Assembly: GCF_025989145.1 (NCBI RefSeq)
Contig: NZ_JAPDNQ010000001.1
Coordinates: 1,488,001 to 1,552,000 of the forward strand
DNA length: 64,000 nt
Source of the DNA: Microbacterium sp. SSM24
GTDB lineage: Bacteria > Actinomycetota > Actinomycetes > Actinomycetales > Microbacteriaceae
Direction of reading: 5' to 3'
Positions 51,195 through 59,713 of this stretch are shown here, piece after piece. How positions within the stretch are numbered: position 1 is the stretch's first letter; the number at the start of each line of letters is the position of its first letter. The position numbers and the translations under genes are program-made. The notes beneath the pieces are model-generated. The model was not told the DNA's origin, searched no databases, and saw only the letters and a program-made list of their open reading frames with translations.

Positions 51195-52010
51195 ATGCTG
51201 CAGCAGATCGCGGCCGGCGTCTGGGTCCACGAGAGCGAATTCATCGAGAGCAACACGGTCGTCGTGCAGGGACGCGAGGGGGTGCTCCTCATCGACCCCG
51301 GCATCACGACGGGCGAACTGGACGACATCTCCGCAGACCTTCGGCGCATGGGTCAGCGCGTCGTCGCGGGATTCTCGACCCATCCGCACTGGGACCACGT
51401 CCTCTGGCACCGGGAGTTCGGCGACGGGCCGCGCTATGGAACGGCCTCCGCCGCCTCGATCATGAGTGCGTTCCTCGCGCAGCCGGATTGGGTCGACGAC
51501 ATCGCCGAGGGACTTCCTCCGGAGCATGCCGATGAGATCCCCATGGAGTTGCTCGGCGGCATCGTGGGCCTGCCTCCGGAAGCGACCGAGATCCCGTGGG
51601 ACGGACCAAGGGTGATGGTGCTCGAGCATCGGGGTCACTCGGAGGGCCACGCGGCGCTGCTGGTCGAGGACAGTCGTGTGCTCATCGTCGGCGACATGCT
51701 GTCCGACATCCTCATGCCGTTCCTCGACCTCCAGGCGCAGCACCCGATCGAGGACTATCTCTCGGCACTCCAGCTTTTCGACAGTGTGGCCGACCGAGCA
51801 GATGTGGTGGTCCCCGGCCACGGGGCGGTCGGCGACGCCGCCCAGCTGCGCGCGAGGATCGATCTCGACCTCGCCTACGTGCGAGCACTGCGCGACGGCG
51901 ATGAGCCGGACGATCCACGCGTGGGTCCGACCGCCCCTCTGGACTGGCTGCCCGACGTGCACCGGTGGCAGGTCGAGAGGCTCAGCGAGCTGCGCGGCGA
52001 GCCGGAGTGA
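51195..52010 (+). CDS. MBL fold metallo-hydrolase
   Basis: A 271-residue zinc hydrolase. The metal motif is STHPHWDHVLWHREF (HxHxDH) near residue 60, further ligands lie in LEHRGHSEGHAALLV and VLIVGDMLSDILMPF, and VVVPGHGAVGDAAQL holds the last His. The fold is used for lactonases, thioesterases and quorum-quenching enzymes, and none can be chosen. ATG 51195 with GGAGG nearby is better than ATG 51111, which adds 28 unrelated residues. It overlaps the DUF1697 gene in a GTGA. Confidence 0.84.
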   Translation: MLQQIAAGVWVHESEFIESNTVVVQGREGVLLIDPGITTGELDDISADLRRMGQRVVAGFSTHPHWDHVLWHREFGDGPRYGTASAASIMSAFLAQPDWVDDIAEGLPPEHADEIPMELLGGIVGLPPEATEIPWDGPRVMVLEHRGHSEGHAALLVEDSRVLIVGDMLSDILMPFLDLQAQHPIEDYLSALQLFDSVADRADVVVPGHGAVGDAAQLRARIDLDLAYVRALRDGDEPDDPRVGPTAPLDWLPDVHRWQVERLSELRGEPE

Positions 52011-52729
52011 GTGAGCGCCGAAGGGAAGACAGCGCGACCAACGGGTTCGTCGCGTTCTTCCGCAACGTCAATCAGGGTCAACGAGGTCACCCCACCACCG
52101 CCGACCTGCTCGGCGCCCTCGCTGATGCCGGGTTCACCGAGGCCGTCACCTTTCAGAGCAATGGCACGGTGGTGTTCTCGGATGCCGCGCCGAGCAGTGC
52201 CGTCACGCTCGAACGGGCCGCGCGCGATGCCGCAGCCGACCCGGCCGACCCGGCCAACCCGGGCGACCCAGCCGTCTCGAGCGACTCGGCCGGCCTGCGC
52301 TACTCGGCCGCCGCGCGCGATGCCGCAGCCGACCCGGCCGACCCGCGTGCTGCGGTCGACCCGCGTGCCGTGTCAGACGTGCGCAACGCGCTGAACGCAC
52401 GAACGGGCATCGAGCGCGAGGTGTTCGTGATGCTTCTCCAAGAGATCGTCGACATCGTCGCCGCGTACTCGCTCGCCGATGATGCGGCACGACGCGAGCT
52501 GACCCTGCACCGCGGCGGTGTCGTCGACATCGGCGACCCGTCGGTCGTCACGGAAGCCGCCCGGCGCCGGTGCCGACTGCTCGCTTGCGGCCCGGGGTGG
52601 ACGCTCGCGTCGAACGAGCGCGATCGCGAATCGAACGCCACGCCGGTGGTGGAGCACCTCACGGGAGGCCCGGCGACCTCGCGCGGACTGTCGACGCTCG
52701 TGCGCCTCGTCGAGCGATTCGCGCGGTAG
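52007..52729 (+). CDS. DUF1697 domain-containing protein with in-frame repeat insertion
   Basis: A 240-residue protein. The DUF1697 core starts GFVAFFRNVNQGQRGHPTTA (residues ~14-33) and resumes around residue 125 with IEREVFVMLLQEIVDIVAAY. Between them lies an Ala/Asp/Pro-rich insertion (~65-120) that contains RDAAADPADP twice, encoded by a 36-base sequence repeated 93 bases apart (52217-52252 and 52310-52345), so the repeat stays in frame. The core family has no proven activity. It is translationally coupled to the MBL hydrolase gene by a GTGA overlap. Confidence 0.75.
   Translation: MSERRREDSATNGFVAFFRNVNQGQRGHPTTADLLGALADAGFTEAVTFQSNGTVVFSDAAPSSAVTLERAARDAAADPADPANPGDPAVSSDSAGLRYSAAARDAAADPADPRAAVDPRAVSDVRNALNARTGIEREVFVMLLQEIVDIVAAYSLADDAARRELTLHRGGVVDIGDPSVVTEAARRRCRLLACGPGWTLASNERDRESNATPVVEHLTGGPATSRGLSTLVRLVERFAR
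52217..52345 (+). repeat. 36-bp direct repeat inside the DUF1697 gene
   Basis: Identical 36-base copies at 52217-52252 and 52310-52345, 93 bases apart (31 codons). Both encode Ala-Ala-Arg-Asp-Ala-Ala-Ala-Asp-Pro-Ala-Asp-Pro. This is probably a recent duplication by slippage or unequal exchange. Confidence 0.85.
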
Positions 52730-52806
52730 TCCCACCGCCGGGGTACTTGCCGACCACTCGACTCGGTGCCAGGCTCAGCGACACAACCAGGGAGAGGGGT
52801 AGGAAC

Positions 52807-53604
52807 ATGCGCCACAAAGCGCTCGCCGCCGTAGCTGCGGCCCTGCTTTTGATCGGACTCAGCTCGTCGCCGGCTCAAGCGATCACGGACGGCGTTCCGG
52901 ACGGAAACGCTCATCCGAACGTCGGGCTCATGGTGGCTCAGACCGCCGACGGCGATCCGCTGTGGAGATGCAGCGGCACGCTGATCTCACCGACCGTGTA
53001 CATCACGGCGGGCCATTGCACCTTCGGCGCCGAACACGTGGAGATCTGGTTCCAGAGCAATCTCGAACCCACCCCGGCCGCCTTCGGCTATCCGTTCAGC
53101 GGGCAGGTGAGCGGAACGCCGTACACGCATCCGCAGTACGACGACAACGCGTTCTACCTCTACGATCTCGGCGTCGTGGTGCTCGATACGCCGGTGACCG
53201 GTGTCGCGTACGCACAGCTGCCAGGGCTGAACCAGCTCGACACCTACGCGAAGAGTGCGAAGAAGTCGGCGTGGTTCACGGCTGTCGGCTACGGCCTGCA
53301 GAAGAGCTTCCCCGACGCTGCGGCGTGGAAGGATCAGGCCCTCAAGACCCGCATGGTGTCGACGCCGAAGCTCATCTCGATCAACACCGGGTACACGGGC
53401 GACGGCTCGATGATCCTGTCCAACAACGCCCACACCGGCGGCACCTGCTCCGGCGACTCCGGCGGGCCGAACTTCATCGGCTCATCGAATGTCATCGGCG
53501 GAGTGACCTCCTTCGGCAAGAACTCGACGTGCGCAGGCACCGGCGGCGTGTATCGCGTCGATCGCGCCGACGACCTCGCCTGGGTGAGCACTTTCCTCGA
53601 CTGA
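52807..53604 (+). CDS. Secreted trypsin-like serine protease (S1 family)
   Basis: A 265-residue exported protease. A Sec signal peptide (MRHKALAAVAAALLLIGLSS, cleavage after SPAQA at residue 25) precedes ITDGVPDGNAHP, so the mature end begins Ile-Thr, without a clear propeptide. The catalytic triad is His70 (YITAGHCTFGA), Asp120 (YDLGVVVLDTP) and Ser218 (TCSGDSGGPNF). Six cysteines are visible or likely, consistent with disulfides. It follows a stretch of unrelated genes and is probably a single transcription unit ended by the hairpin at 53614-53649. Confidence 0.9.
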   Translation: MRHKALAAVAAALLLIGLSSSPAQAITDGVPDGNAHPNVGLMVAQTADGDPLWRCSGTLISPTVYITAGHCTFGAEHVEIWFQSNLEPTPAAFGYPFSGQVSGTPYTHPQYDDNAFYLYDLGVVVLDTPVTGVAYAQLPGLNQLDTYAKSAKKSAWFTAVGYGLQKSFPDAAAWKDQALKTRMVSTPKLISINTGYTGDGSMILSNNAHTGGTCSGDSGGPNFIGSSNVIGGVTSFGKNSTCAGTGGVYRVDRADDLAWVSTFLD

Positions 53605-53613
53605 CCACGCGCG

Positions 53614-53649
53614 CGACGCCGGTGCGACCACGCGGTCGCATCGGCGTCG
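53614..53649. terminator. Hairpin terminator after the protease gene
   Basis: CGACGCCGGTGCGACC (53614-53629) and GGTCGCATCGGCGTCG (53634-53649) form a 16-bp stem with one G-U pair and a 4-base loop. Confidence 0.7.
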
Positions 53650-53680
53650 TCGCGTGCGCGGCATCCGTAGACTCTGACCC

Positions 53681-54259
53681 ATGACCGCCGCCTCCACGCC
53701 CGAGCTCGAAGCCGACCGCCAGTACCTCATCGCGCTGATCCAGGACGAGGCGGTCTTCCACGGCGACTTCACGCTGTCGAGCGGCAAGAAGGCGACGTAC
53801 TACGTCGACATGCGCAAGCTCACCCTCGACCACCGCGCGGCGCCGGCGATCGGCCGCATCATGCTCGATCTCGTGCGCGACGTCGACGGCATCGTCGCGG
53901 TCGGCGGACTCACCCTCGGCGCCGACCCGATCGCGAACGCCGTCATGCATGAGTCCGCGCGCACTCCGCGTCCGCTCGACGCCTTCGTCGTCCGCAAGGA
54001 GCCCAAGGATCACGGTCGCGGACGGCAGGTCGAAGGAGCGGATGTCGCCGGCAAGCGTGTCGTCGTACTCGAAGACACCTCGACCACCGGCCAGTCCGCG
54101 CTCAAGGCCGTCGAGGCACTCCGACGTGAAGGTGCGGAGCCCGTCGCCGTCGCGGTGATCGTCGACCGCAGGACCGGCGCCCAGGCCGCGGTCGAGGCCG
54201 AGGGTCTGCAGTGGCTCGCCGCCATCGACCTCGACGACCTCGGCCTCACCCCGCAGTAA
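53681..54259 (+). CDS. pyrE: Orotate phosphoribosyltransferase
   Basis: A 192-residue enzyme that joins orotate to PRPP in UMP synthesis. The PRPP-binding signature VVVLEDTSTTGQSALKAVEA is near residue 126. The N-terminal hood contains HGDFTLSSGKKATYYVDMRK, where the Lys-Lys contacts orotate, and VGGLTLGADPIA is the flexible-loop region. The length is standard. TAGACT (53668-53673) lies seven bases before the ATG, suggesting a leaderless transcript. It is not in a pyr operon here, which is common for pyrE in this group. Confidence 0.95.
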   Translation: MTAASTPELEADRQYLIALIQDEAVFHGDFTLSSGKKATYYVDMRKLTLDHRAAPAIGRIMLDLVRDVDGIVAVGGLTLGADPIANAVMHESARTPRPLDAFVVRKEPKDHGRGRQVEGADVAGKRVVVLEDTSTTGQSALKAVEALRREGAEPVAVAVIVDRRTGAQAAVEAEGLQWLAAIDLDDLGLTPQ

Positions 54260-54363
54260 CGCACCCCGCCGCCGCCGGCTCAGCACGCGGCCGCCGACCG
54301 AGCACCCCAAGGCCCCGCGCGCGCGACAACCGCAACGCGCCGGAACCCGAACGCGACAACCGC

Positions 54364-54474
54364 TCAGTCGTCGTCGCGACGGTTGCGCCGCCATTGCCAC
54401 ACGAACACGATGAGCGTGCCGACGAGCACGATCGCGGTCGCGCCGAACAGCAGGTTCTGCTCGAAGCCGGTCAT
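54364..54474 (-). CDS. Small single-pass membrane peptide (36 aa)
   Basis: A 36-residue peptide: MTGFEQNLLFGATAIVLVGT, a hydrophobic helix through residue 28, then a basic-acidic tail QWRRNRRDDD. It starts within the stop codon of the YdeI-like gene (ATGA, 54471-54474), so it is translationally coupled. This overlap and the clean helix-plus-tail layout argue that it is real. Function unknown; the short length lowers confidence. Confidence 0.6.
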   Translation of the reverse strand: MTGFEQNLLFGATAIVLVGTLIVFVWQWRRNRRDDD

Positions 54475-55046
54475 GCGGGTCGCTTCCCCTCCGCGGCATC
54501 CGCCACGATCTTCGCGACGCGCGCCGCACGCGTCTCGGGCCGGCGCGCCATGTCGACGGTCGAGATTCCGAGCTTCTTCGCCGACGGGGGGAAAGTATCC
54601 CACGCGATCCGGGCGGCCGGCACGGCGTCGAGCGCCGCCGCGAGGTCGTCGGGCTCGACGCCGGCTTCGGCGTTGTCGAGCACCGTCCACGCGCCGTTGG
54701 CCTTGGCGACCTCGACCGCCCGCGTGCCCGCCTCGGTCATCAGTCCCGCCGCTTCGAGCTCGATGAGCCTCGCCTTGTTCGTGGCCGCCCAGCCGCTGGA
54801 CGGCCGCCGGGGCGCGAACCACAGCCCGCCGCGCGCCTCGTCGAACGTGCGCACCGGACCGTCGATCCAGCCGAAGCACAGCGCGTGCCGGATCGCGTCC
54901 TCGTAATCGACGAACGTGAGTCCCGAGTCGCGCCGTGCCCGCACGAGCCACGCGCCCTTCGACGTGCCGTGGTTGGCCTGCAACCAGTCGCGCCAGGCCG
55001 CGGCATCCGCTGCCTCTACTCGTTCACCGTCGTCGAGCGCACCCAT
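54471..55046 (-). CDS. YdeI/OmpD-associated family protein
   Basis: A 191-residue cytoplasmic protein. It has the family segment SGLTFVDYEDAIRHALCFGW near residue 45 and the C-terminal helical part LGISTVDMARRPETRAARVA. YdeI-like proteins are named for a stress-associated E. coli gene; members are described as bacteriocin-protection or DUF1801/DUF1905-like, and no mechanism is proven. The small membrane peptide follows with a 4-base overlap. No clear ribosome-binding site stands before the ATG at 55046. Confidence 0.8.
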   Translation of the reverse strand: MGALDDGERVEAADAAAWRDWLQANHGTSKGAWLVRARRDSGLTFVDYEDAIRHALCFGWIDGPVRTFDEARGGLWFAPRRPSSGWAATNKARLIELEAAGLMTEAGTRAVEVAKANGAWTVLDNAEAGVEPDDLAAALDAVPAARIAWDTFPPSAKKLGISTVDMARRPETRAARVAKIVADAAEGKRPA

Positions 55047-55098
55047 GCCGCGACCCTACCGGCGACCGCGGACGCATCCTGTCCGCGAATCGGCGCGG

Positions 55099-55908
55099 CT
55101 AGATCCCCTCGGGAAGCTCCGACTCGACCGGATCCCGCGACAGCAGGTCGGCGACCGAGTTCAGCACCTCGTCCGGGCGGAACGGATACCGCTGGATCTC
55201 GGCGGGATCGCTGATCCCCGTCAGCACGAGCACGGTGTGCAGTCCCGCCTCGATGCCGGCGACGACATCCGTGTCCATGCGGTCGCCGATCATTCCGGTG
55301 TTCTCGGAATGCGCGCCGATGCGGTTGAGCGCCGACCGGAACATCATCGGGTTCGGCTTGCCGACGACGTACGGCTCCATGCCGGTCGCCTTCGTGATGA
55401 GCGCCGAGATCGCACCGGTTGCGGGCAGCACGCCTTCGGTCGACGGGCCCGTGGCATCGGGGTTCGTCGCGATGAACCGGGCACCCGCGCCGAGGAAGCG
55501 GATCGCCTTCGTGATCGCCTCGAACGAGTAGTTGCGGGTCTCGCCGACGACGACGTAGTCGGGGTCGGTCTCGGTCATGATGAAGCCCGCCTCGTGGAGC
55601 GCGGTCGTGAGACCCGCCTCGCCGATCACGAACGCCGATCCGCCCGGCATCTGCGACTTCAGGAAGTCCGCCGTCGCCAGCGCGGAGGTCCAGATCGACT
55701 CCTCCGGCACGATGAGCCCCGACGCCCGCAGCCGCGCCGAGAGGTCCCGCGGCGTGAAGATCGAGTTGTTCGTCAGCACGAGGAACGGGGTGCCGGATTC
55801 GCGCCACTGCTCGAGCACCTCGGAGGCCCCCGGGATCGGGGTGTTCTCATGGACGAGCACGCCGTCCATGTCGGTCAGCCAGCATTCGATCTCGGCGCGG
55901 GTCCGCAT
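55099..55908 (-). CDS. HAD-IIA family phosphatase (NagD-like)
   Basis: A 269-residue sugar-phosphate or nucleotide phosphatase. Motif I is CWLTDMDGVLVHENTPIPGA, with the nucleophile and acid/base as Asp-x-Asp near residue 14. Motif II is FLVLTNNSIFTP, the C2 cap lies between, and motifs III-IV are YVVGKPNPMMFRSAL and MIGDRMDTDVVAGIEAGL. Length and cap type fit the NagD/4-nitrophenyl-phosphatase group. The natural substrate is unknown. It diverges from the SDR gene with only 38 bases between the starts. Confidence 0.93.
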   Translation of the reverse strand: MRTRAEIECWLTDMDGVLVHENTPIPGASEVLEQWRESGTPFLVLTNNSIFTPRDLSARLRASGLIVPEESIWTSALATADFLKSQMPGGSAFVIGEAGLTTALHEAGFIMTETDPDYVVVGETRNYSFEAITKAIRFLGAGARFIATNPDATGPSTEGVLPATGAISALITKATGMEPYVVGKPNPMMFRSALNRIGAHSENTGMIGDRMDTDVVAGIEAGLHTVLVLTGISDPAEIQRYPFRPDEVLNSVADLLSRDPVESELPEGI

Positions 55909-55946
55909 GCGCCCAGCCTATGGCCGCGGGGGTTATGGTCGGAGTC

Positions 55947-56906
55947 GTGGCGTCGACCTGGGATCCCCGCAGCCTCCCCGACCTGTCCGGTCGCGCCTAC
56001 CTCGTGACGGGGTCGAACAAGGGCCTCGGCTACTTCGCGTCGGAGCAGCTCGTGCGCGCCGGCGCCCGCGTCTACATGACCGGTCGCAACCCGAACCGGC
56101 TGTCGGCGGCACGCGCCGCGATCCGCCGCAGGGTTCCGGATGCTGCGCCCGACGCCGCGGAGACGCTCGTCCTCGACACCAGCAACCTGGGATCGGTCCG
56201 CTCGGCGGCCGCCAGCGTGCGCGGTCGCGGCGGCCTCGACGGCGTGCTGCTCAACGCGGGGATCGTGCACCCGCCGAAGACGCGCGAGACGACGGTGGAT
56301 GGCCACGAGGTCGTGTTCGCGACGAACGCGCTCGGCCATTTCGCCCTGGCCGGCGAACTGCTCACCTCGCTCGCCGCCCGCGAGGGCCGCATGGTGTGGC
56401 TCGGGAGCATGTCGACCTCGCTCACCCCGTACGATCCGGTCGACCCGCAGCTGACCGAGGGCTACACGGCGTGGCGCGCGTACGTGCAGTCCAAGATCGC
56501 GACGACGGCGCTCGGGTTCGAGGCCGACCGCCGCCTGCGCGATGCCGGAGTTCCCGTCGACAGCGTCGTCGCGCACCCCGGCTACTCCACGAGCGGCCGC
56601 ACACCCGGGATCGCGGGCGTGAATTCCCCGACCCGCGCGAAGCGGTTCCGCGACAACCTCCAGGCCGCCATCGCGCAGTCGAAGGAGAAGGGCGCCTGGT
56701 CGCTCGTGCGGGCACTGGTCGATCCCGACATCGAGGGCGGTGAGTTCTGGGGTCCGCGAACGGTCGCCCGCGGCGTGCCGCGCCGCCAGACGGCGTCGAG
56801 GATCACGCGCGACGACGAGGTCGCCGTCCGCCTGTGGAAGGCGGCCGAGCACGCGACCGGCGTCCGCTGGCCCTTCGCGAAGGCGGCAGCCGCCAGCCGG
56901 CATTGA
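55947..56906 (+). CDS. SDR family oxidoreductase
   Basis: A 319-residue NAD(P)-dependent dehydrogenase. The cofactor loop is AYLVTGSNKGLGYFASEQLV (TGxxxGxG, residues ~21-28). NAGI follows in VLLNAGIVHPPK, and the active-site Ser and Tyr-x3-Lys are in WLGSMSTSLTPYD and WRAYVQSKIATT. It resembles retinol-dehydrogenase-like or WW-domain-oxidoreductase-type SDRs; the substrate is unknown. GTG 55947 lies seven bases after TATGGT (leaderless pattern). It diverges from the HAD phosphatase. Confidence 0.88.
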   Translation: MASTWDPRSLPDLSGRAYLVTGSNKGLGYFASEQLVRAGARVYMTGRNPNRLSAARAAIRRRVPDAAPDAAETLVLDTSNLGSVRSAAASVRGRGGLDGVLLNAGIVHPPKTRETTVDGHEVVFATNALGHFALAGELLTSLAAREGRMVWLGSMSTSLTPYDPVDPQLTEGYTAWRAYVQSKIATTALGFEADRRLRDAGVPVDSVVAHPGYSTSGRTPGIAGVNSPTRAKRFRDNLQAAIAQSKEKGAWSLVRALVDPDIEGGEFWGPRTVARGVPRRQTASRITRDDEVAVRLWKAAEHATGVRWPFAKAAAASRH

Positions 56907-56970
56907 TCATGCCCCCGCACCCCGGCATCGAGCCACGCCGAGTGCTGGCAGACTGCGGGTGGGAGGTCGC

Positions 56971-57663
56971 ATGACGTCGCCGGACGTGTCGCTGTGGTCG
57001 CGCTTCCGCACACGCGTGCGGGAGTCGTCGTGGGCGATCGACGCCAACGACGGCATCATCTCGACCGCGGGCGTGCTGCTGGGCTTCGCGGGTGCGGGCG
57101 CGGGCGATCGCCTCCTCCTCTTCACCGCGAGCGCGACCCTGCTCGCGGGCGGACTCAGCGCCGGCGGCGCGAAGTGGGCCGAGGTCGCGGCCGAGCGCGA
57201 GACGCAGCTGGAGATGGCGCAGCACGAGGCCGACCAGGTGGCGCGCGACCCCGACGGCGAACTCGCGGCTCTCGCTTCCCACTGGCGCGAGCGGGGACTC
57301 GACGCTACGACGGCCCAGGCGGTGGCCGAGCAGCTGATGGCCCACGATCCGGTCGCCGCCCAGCTCGACGCGGACTACGGGGTCGAGGAGATCATGTCCC
57401 GTTCGGCGCCGTGGTGGGCGGGGGTCGAGGCCGCCCTCGCCTTCATGATCGGCGCGGCCGTGCCGCTGCTCATCACCTACTTCGCGCCGGTCGCGATCGA
57501 GAGCTGGGTCATCCTCATCGCCGTCGTCGTCTCGCTCACCCTCACGTCGCTGGTGGCGGCGGGACTGGGCAGGCTCTCCGCGCTCCGGATGCTGCGCCGC
57601 AGCCTCATCGTCGGCCTCGGAACGATGACCGTGAGCTACCTCGCCGGCCTCGCGTTCTTCTGA
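56971..57663 (+). CDS. VIT1/CCC1 family Fe/Mn transporter
   Basis: A 230-residue membrane protein. It opens ESSWAIDANDGIISTAGVLL, the conserved first helix with Asp-Gly that lines the metal path, and has a cytoplasmic metal-binding stretch (AEVAAERETQLEMAQHEADQ, rich in Glu and His) between helices 2 and 3. Three C-terminal helices follow from WWAGVEAALAFMIGAAVPLL. The family moves Fe2+ or Mn2+ out of the cytoplasm by proton exchange. It converges on mntR, 18 bases away, so uptake, regulation and export of manganese lie side by side here. GGGAGG precedes the ATG. Confidence 0.87.
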   Translation: MTSPDVSLWSRFRTRVRESSWAIDANDGIISTAGVLLGFAGAGAGDRLLLFTASATLLAGGLSAGGAKWAEVAAERETQLEMAQHEADQVARDPDGELAALASHWRERGLDATTAQAVAEQLMAHDPVAAQLDADYGVEEIMSRSAPWWAGVEAALAFMIGAAVPLLITYFAPVAIESWVILIAVVVSLTLTSLVAAGLGRLSALRMLRRSLIVGLGTMTVSYLAGLAFF

Positions 57664-57681
57664 CTCTCGGACGGTCCGCCG

Positions 57682-58317
57682 TCAGGCGCTGAGCCACACG
57701 GCGTGGCCCGCGGCGTCCGGGAGCTCGACCTCGACGTCTCCGAGGCGCAGGGTCGCGGCATCCGTCACCGACACGGCCGCCCCCACGGAGACGCCGGCCG
57801 CCTCGACGGCGCGGAGCAGCTCGGGGTCGCGGTCGCTCACCCGCAGGACGCGTCCGGCGTGCCCCGCCGACGCCTCCGAGAGCAGCACGAACGGCGCGCG
57901 CTCGACATGCCCGGAGGCATCCGGGATCGCATCGCCGTGAGGATCGAACCGGGGCCTTCCGAGCCGTTCGTCGATGCCCTCGAGGAGCCGGTCGCTGATC
58001 GCGTGCTCGAGCACCTCGGCCTCGTCGTGCACCTCGTCCCACGCGTACCCGAACTCGCTCACGAGCCACGTCTCGATGAGCCGGTGGCGTCGGATGATCG
58101 CCGCCGCCCGCTTCTCGCCGGCGTCGCTGAGCGCGATGGGACCGTAGGGGCGGTGGGTGACGAGGCCCTGCGCCGCGAGCTTCTGCACCATCTCGGTGAC
58201 GCTCGACGGTGCGAGCCCGAGCTCGGCGGCCAGCTGCGACGGCGTGATGCGCGCGCTCTGCCACTCGGTGTGGTGGTAGATGGTCTTCAGGTAGTCGTCG
58301 ATCGCGGGCGAGGGCAC
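57682..58317 (-). CDS. mntR: Manganese-dependent repressor MntR (DtxR family)
   Basis: A 211-residue metalloregulator. The winged helix spans residues ~5-65 (ITPSQLAAELGLAPSSVTEM). Asp8 stands where iron-sensing DtxR has Met10, and Glu101 in HDEAEVLEHAIS stands where DtxR has Cys102, with Glu104-His105 and His78 also present. Asp and Glu at these positions are the mark of Mn2+-sensing MntR. The C-terminus (~145-211) is an SH3-like FeoA domain. The GTG start follows TAGCCT by six bases (leaderless). It lies 22 bases downstream of mntH on the same strand, but the leaderless start suggests its own promoter. Confidence 0.9.
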   Translation of the reverse strand: MPSPAIDDYLKTIYHHTEWQSARITPSQLAAELGLAPSSVTEMVQKLAAQGLVTHRPYGPIALSDAGEKRAAAIIRRHRLIETWLVSEFGYAWDEVHDEAEVLEHAISDRLLEGIDERLGRPRFDPHGDAIPDASGHVERAPFVLLSEASAGHAGRVLRVSDRDPELLRAVEAAGVSVGAAVSVTDAATLRLGDVEVELPDAAGHAVWLSA

Positions 58318-58339
58318 CGTCCCAGGCTACTCGCGGCGC

Positions 58340-59695
58340 TCACGAGCCCGTCAGCACCAGCCACAGCAGGATCGCGTTCAGGGCGATGAGGAACACGGAT
58401 GCCGCGACCCCCGCGACCGTCGTGAGCGCGCGGTTGCGGAACCGGCCGAGCACATCGGCCTTCGCGGTCAGCGCGACGAGCGGGATGAGGGCGAACGGGA
58501 TGCCGAATGACAGCACCACCTGGCTGAGCACCAGCGCGAGGGTCGGGTCGACGCCGATGCCGAGGATCACGAGCGCCGGGATCAGCGTGACCAGGCGACG
58601 GGCGATGAGGGGCACGCGGATGTGCAGCAGTCCGTGCATGATCTCGGCGCCCGCGTACGCGCCGACCGACGTGGATGCCAGGCCGCTCGCGAGCAGTCCC
58701 ACGGCGAAGAGGGTCGCGACCGCGGGTCCGAGACCCGCGTACAGCGCCGCGTAGGCGCCCTCGAGGGTGTCGGTGCCGGGAACGCCGGCGAGGTTGGCCG
58801 CCGCGAGTAGCAGGATGCAGAGGTTCACCGTGCCCGCGATGAGCATCGCGATCGTCACGTCCCATTTCGTCGCTCGCAGCAGCCGGGCGGTCGGGATGCC
58901 GCGCAGCTCCTCGAGCGGCGCGGGAACCCGGGCGCCCGGTCCCTCGTCGCCGAACTCCGGCGCCGTCCCGCGCACGGGGCGGTCCGCCGCGGACGCCGCG
59001 GCGGGCGCGAAGCGGTCTCGTGCCAGCGCACTGTGCGCATAGATGGCGTGCGGCATGATCGTGGCGCCGAGGATGGATGCCGCGAGCAGCACCGAGCCGG
59101 AATCCTCGAAGCGCGGCACCAGACCGCCCACGACGCCGGCCGGGTCGGGCGGCGCGACGAAGACGCCGTACGTGAAGCCGATCGCGATGATCACGACGAG
59201 TCCGATGACGACGAACTCGAACGTCTTCGCCCCGCGGCGCGACTGCACGAGCAGGAGGATGATCGACACGGTGCCCGTGATCAGCCCGCCCCACAGCAGC
59301 GGCACGCCGAACAGCAGGTTGAGGGCGACCGCCCCTCCGATGACCTCGGCGATGTCGGTCGCCATCGCGACGAGCTCGGCCTGCAGCCAGTACGCGCGGC
59401 GGCCCCAGCGATTGCGGATCCGGGTGCCGAGCGTCTCCGGCAGGCTGCGGCCGGTGACGATCCCGAGCTTCGCGGAGAGGTACTGGATCAGCCACGCCAT
59501 CACGTTGCCGAGCACCACCACCCACACCAGGAGGTAGCCGTACACCGCTCCGGCGGTCATGTTGCTGGCGACGTTGCCCGGGTCGAGGTACGCGACACCC
59601 GCGACGAGCGCAGGCCCGATCAGCCACGCCGCACGCGGAACAGAGGTCGAGCGGGCGCTCGCCGCGACGTCGACGGCGGTGGAACTTTTCGGCAC
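58340..59695 (-). CDS. mntH: Nramp family Mn2+/divalent metal importer MntH
   Basis: A 451-residue proton-coupled metal importer with 11 helices. Helix 1 carries LVAGVAYLDPGNVASNMTAG (the DPGN metal motif, near residue 35). Helix 6 carries the ILGATIMPHAIYAHSALARD segment with the MPH motif. A ~50-residue hydrophilic loop (DRFAPAAASAADRPVRGTAP) is longer than usual. GTG 59695 follows TAGAGT (59702-59707) by six bases, so it is leaderless. Two TTTCGG-N4-CCGAAA palindromes bracket this -10, which places it under MntR control. It is followed by mntR. Confidence 0.94.
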   Translation of the reverse strand: MPKSSTAVDVAASARSTSVPRAAWLIGPALVAGVAYLDPGNVASNMTAGAVYGYLLVWVVVLGNVMAWLIQYLSAKLGIVTGRSLPETLGTRIRNRWGRRAYWLQAELVAMATDIAEVIGGAVALNLLFGVPLLWGGLITGTVSIILLLVQSRRGAKTFEFVVIGLVVIIAIGFTYGVFVAPPDPAGVVGGLVPRFEDSGSVLLAASILGATIMPHAIYAHSALARDRFAPAAASAADRPVRGTAPEFGDEGPGARVPAPLEELRGIPTARLLRATKWDVTIAMLIAGTVNLCILLLAAANLAGVPGTDTLEGAYAALYAGLGPAVATLFAVGLLASGLASTSVGAYAGAEIMHGLLHIRVPLIARRLVTLIPALVILGIGVDPTLALVLSQVVLSFGIPFALIPLVALTAKADVLGRFRNRALTTVAGVAASVFLIALNAILLWLVLTGS

Positions 59696-59702
59696 ACCGA
59701 AA
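59687..59702. promoter_or_regulatory. Predicted MntR operator 1 (TTTCGG-CACA-CCGAAA)
   Basis: A perfect 6-bp inverted repeat that contains the mntH start codon in its spacer and touches the -10. Its centre is 27 bp from that of operator 2. Confidence 0.7.
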
Positions 59703-59713
59703 CTCTACCGAGA

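Noticed and set aside
57682..58317. Iron-sensing DtxR/IdeR assignment
   Set aside because: The positions of Met10 and Cys102 in DtxR are Asp8 and Glu101 here, and the neighbour is mntH.
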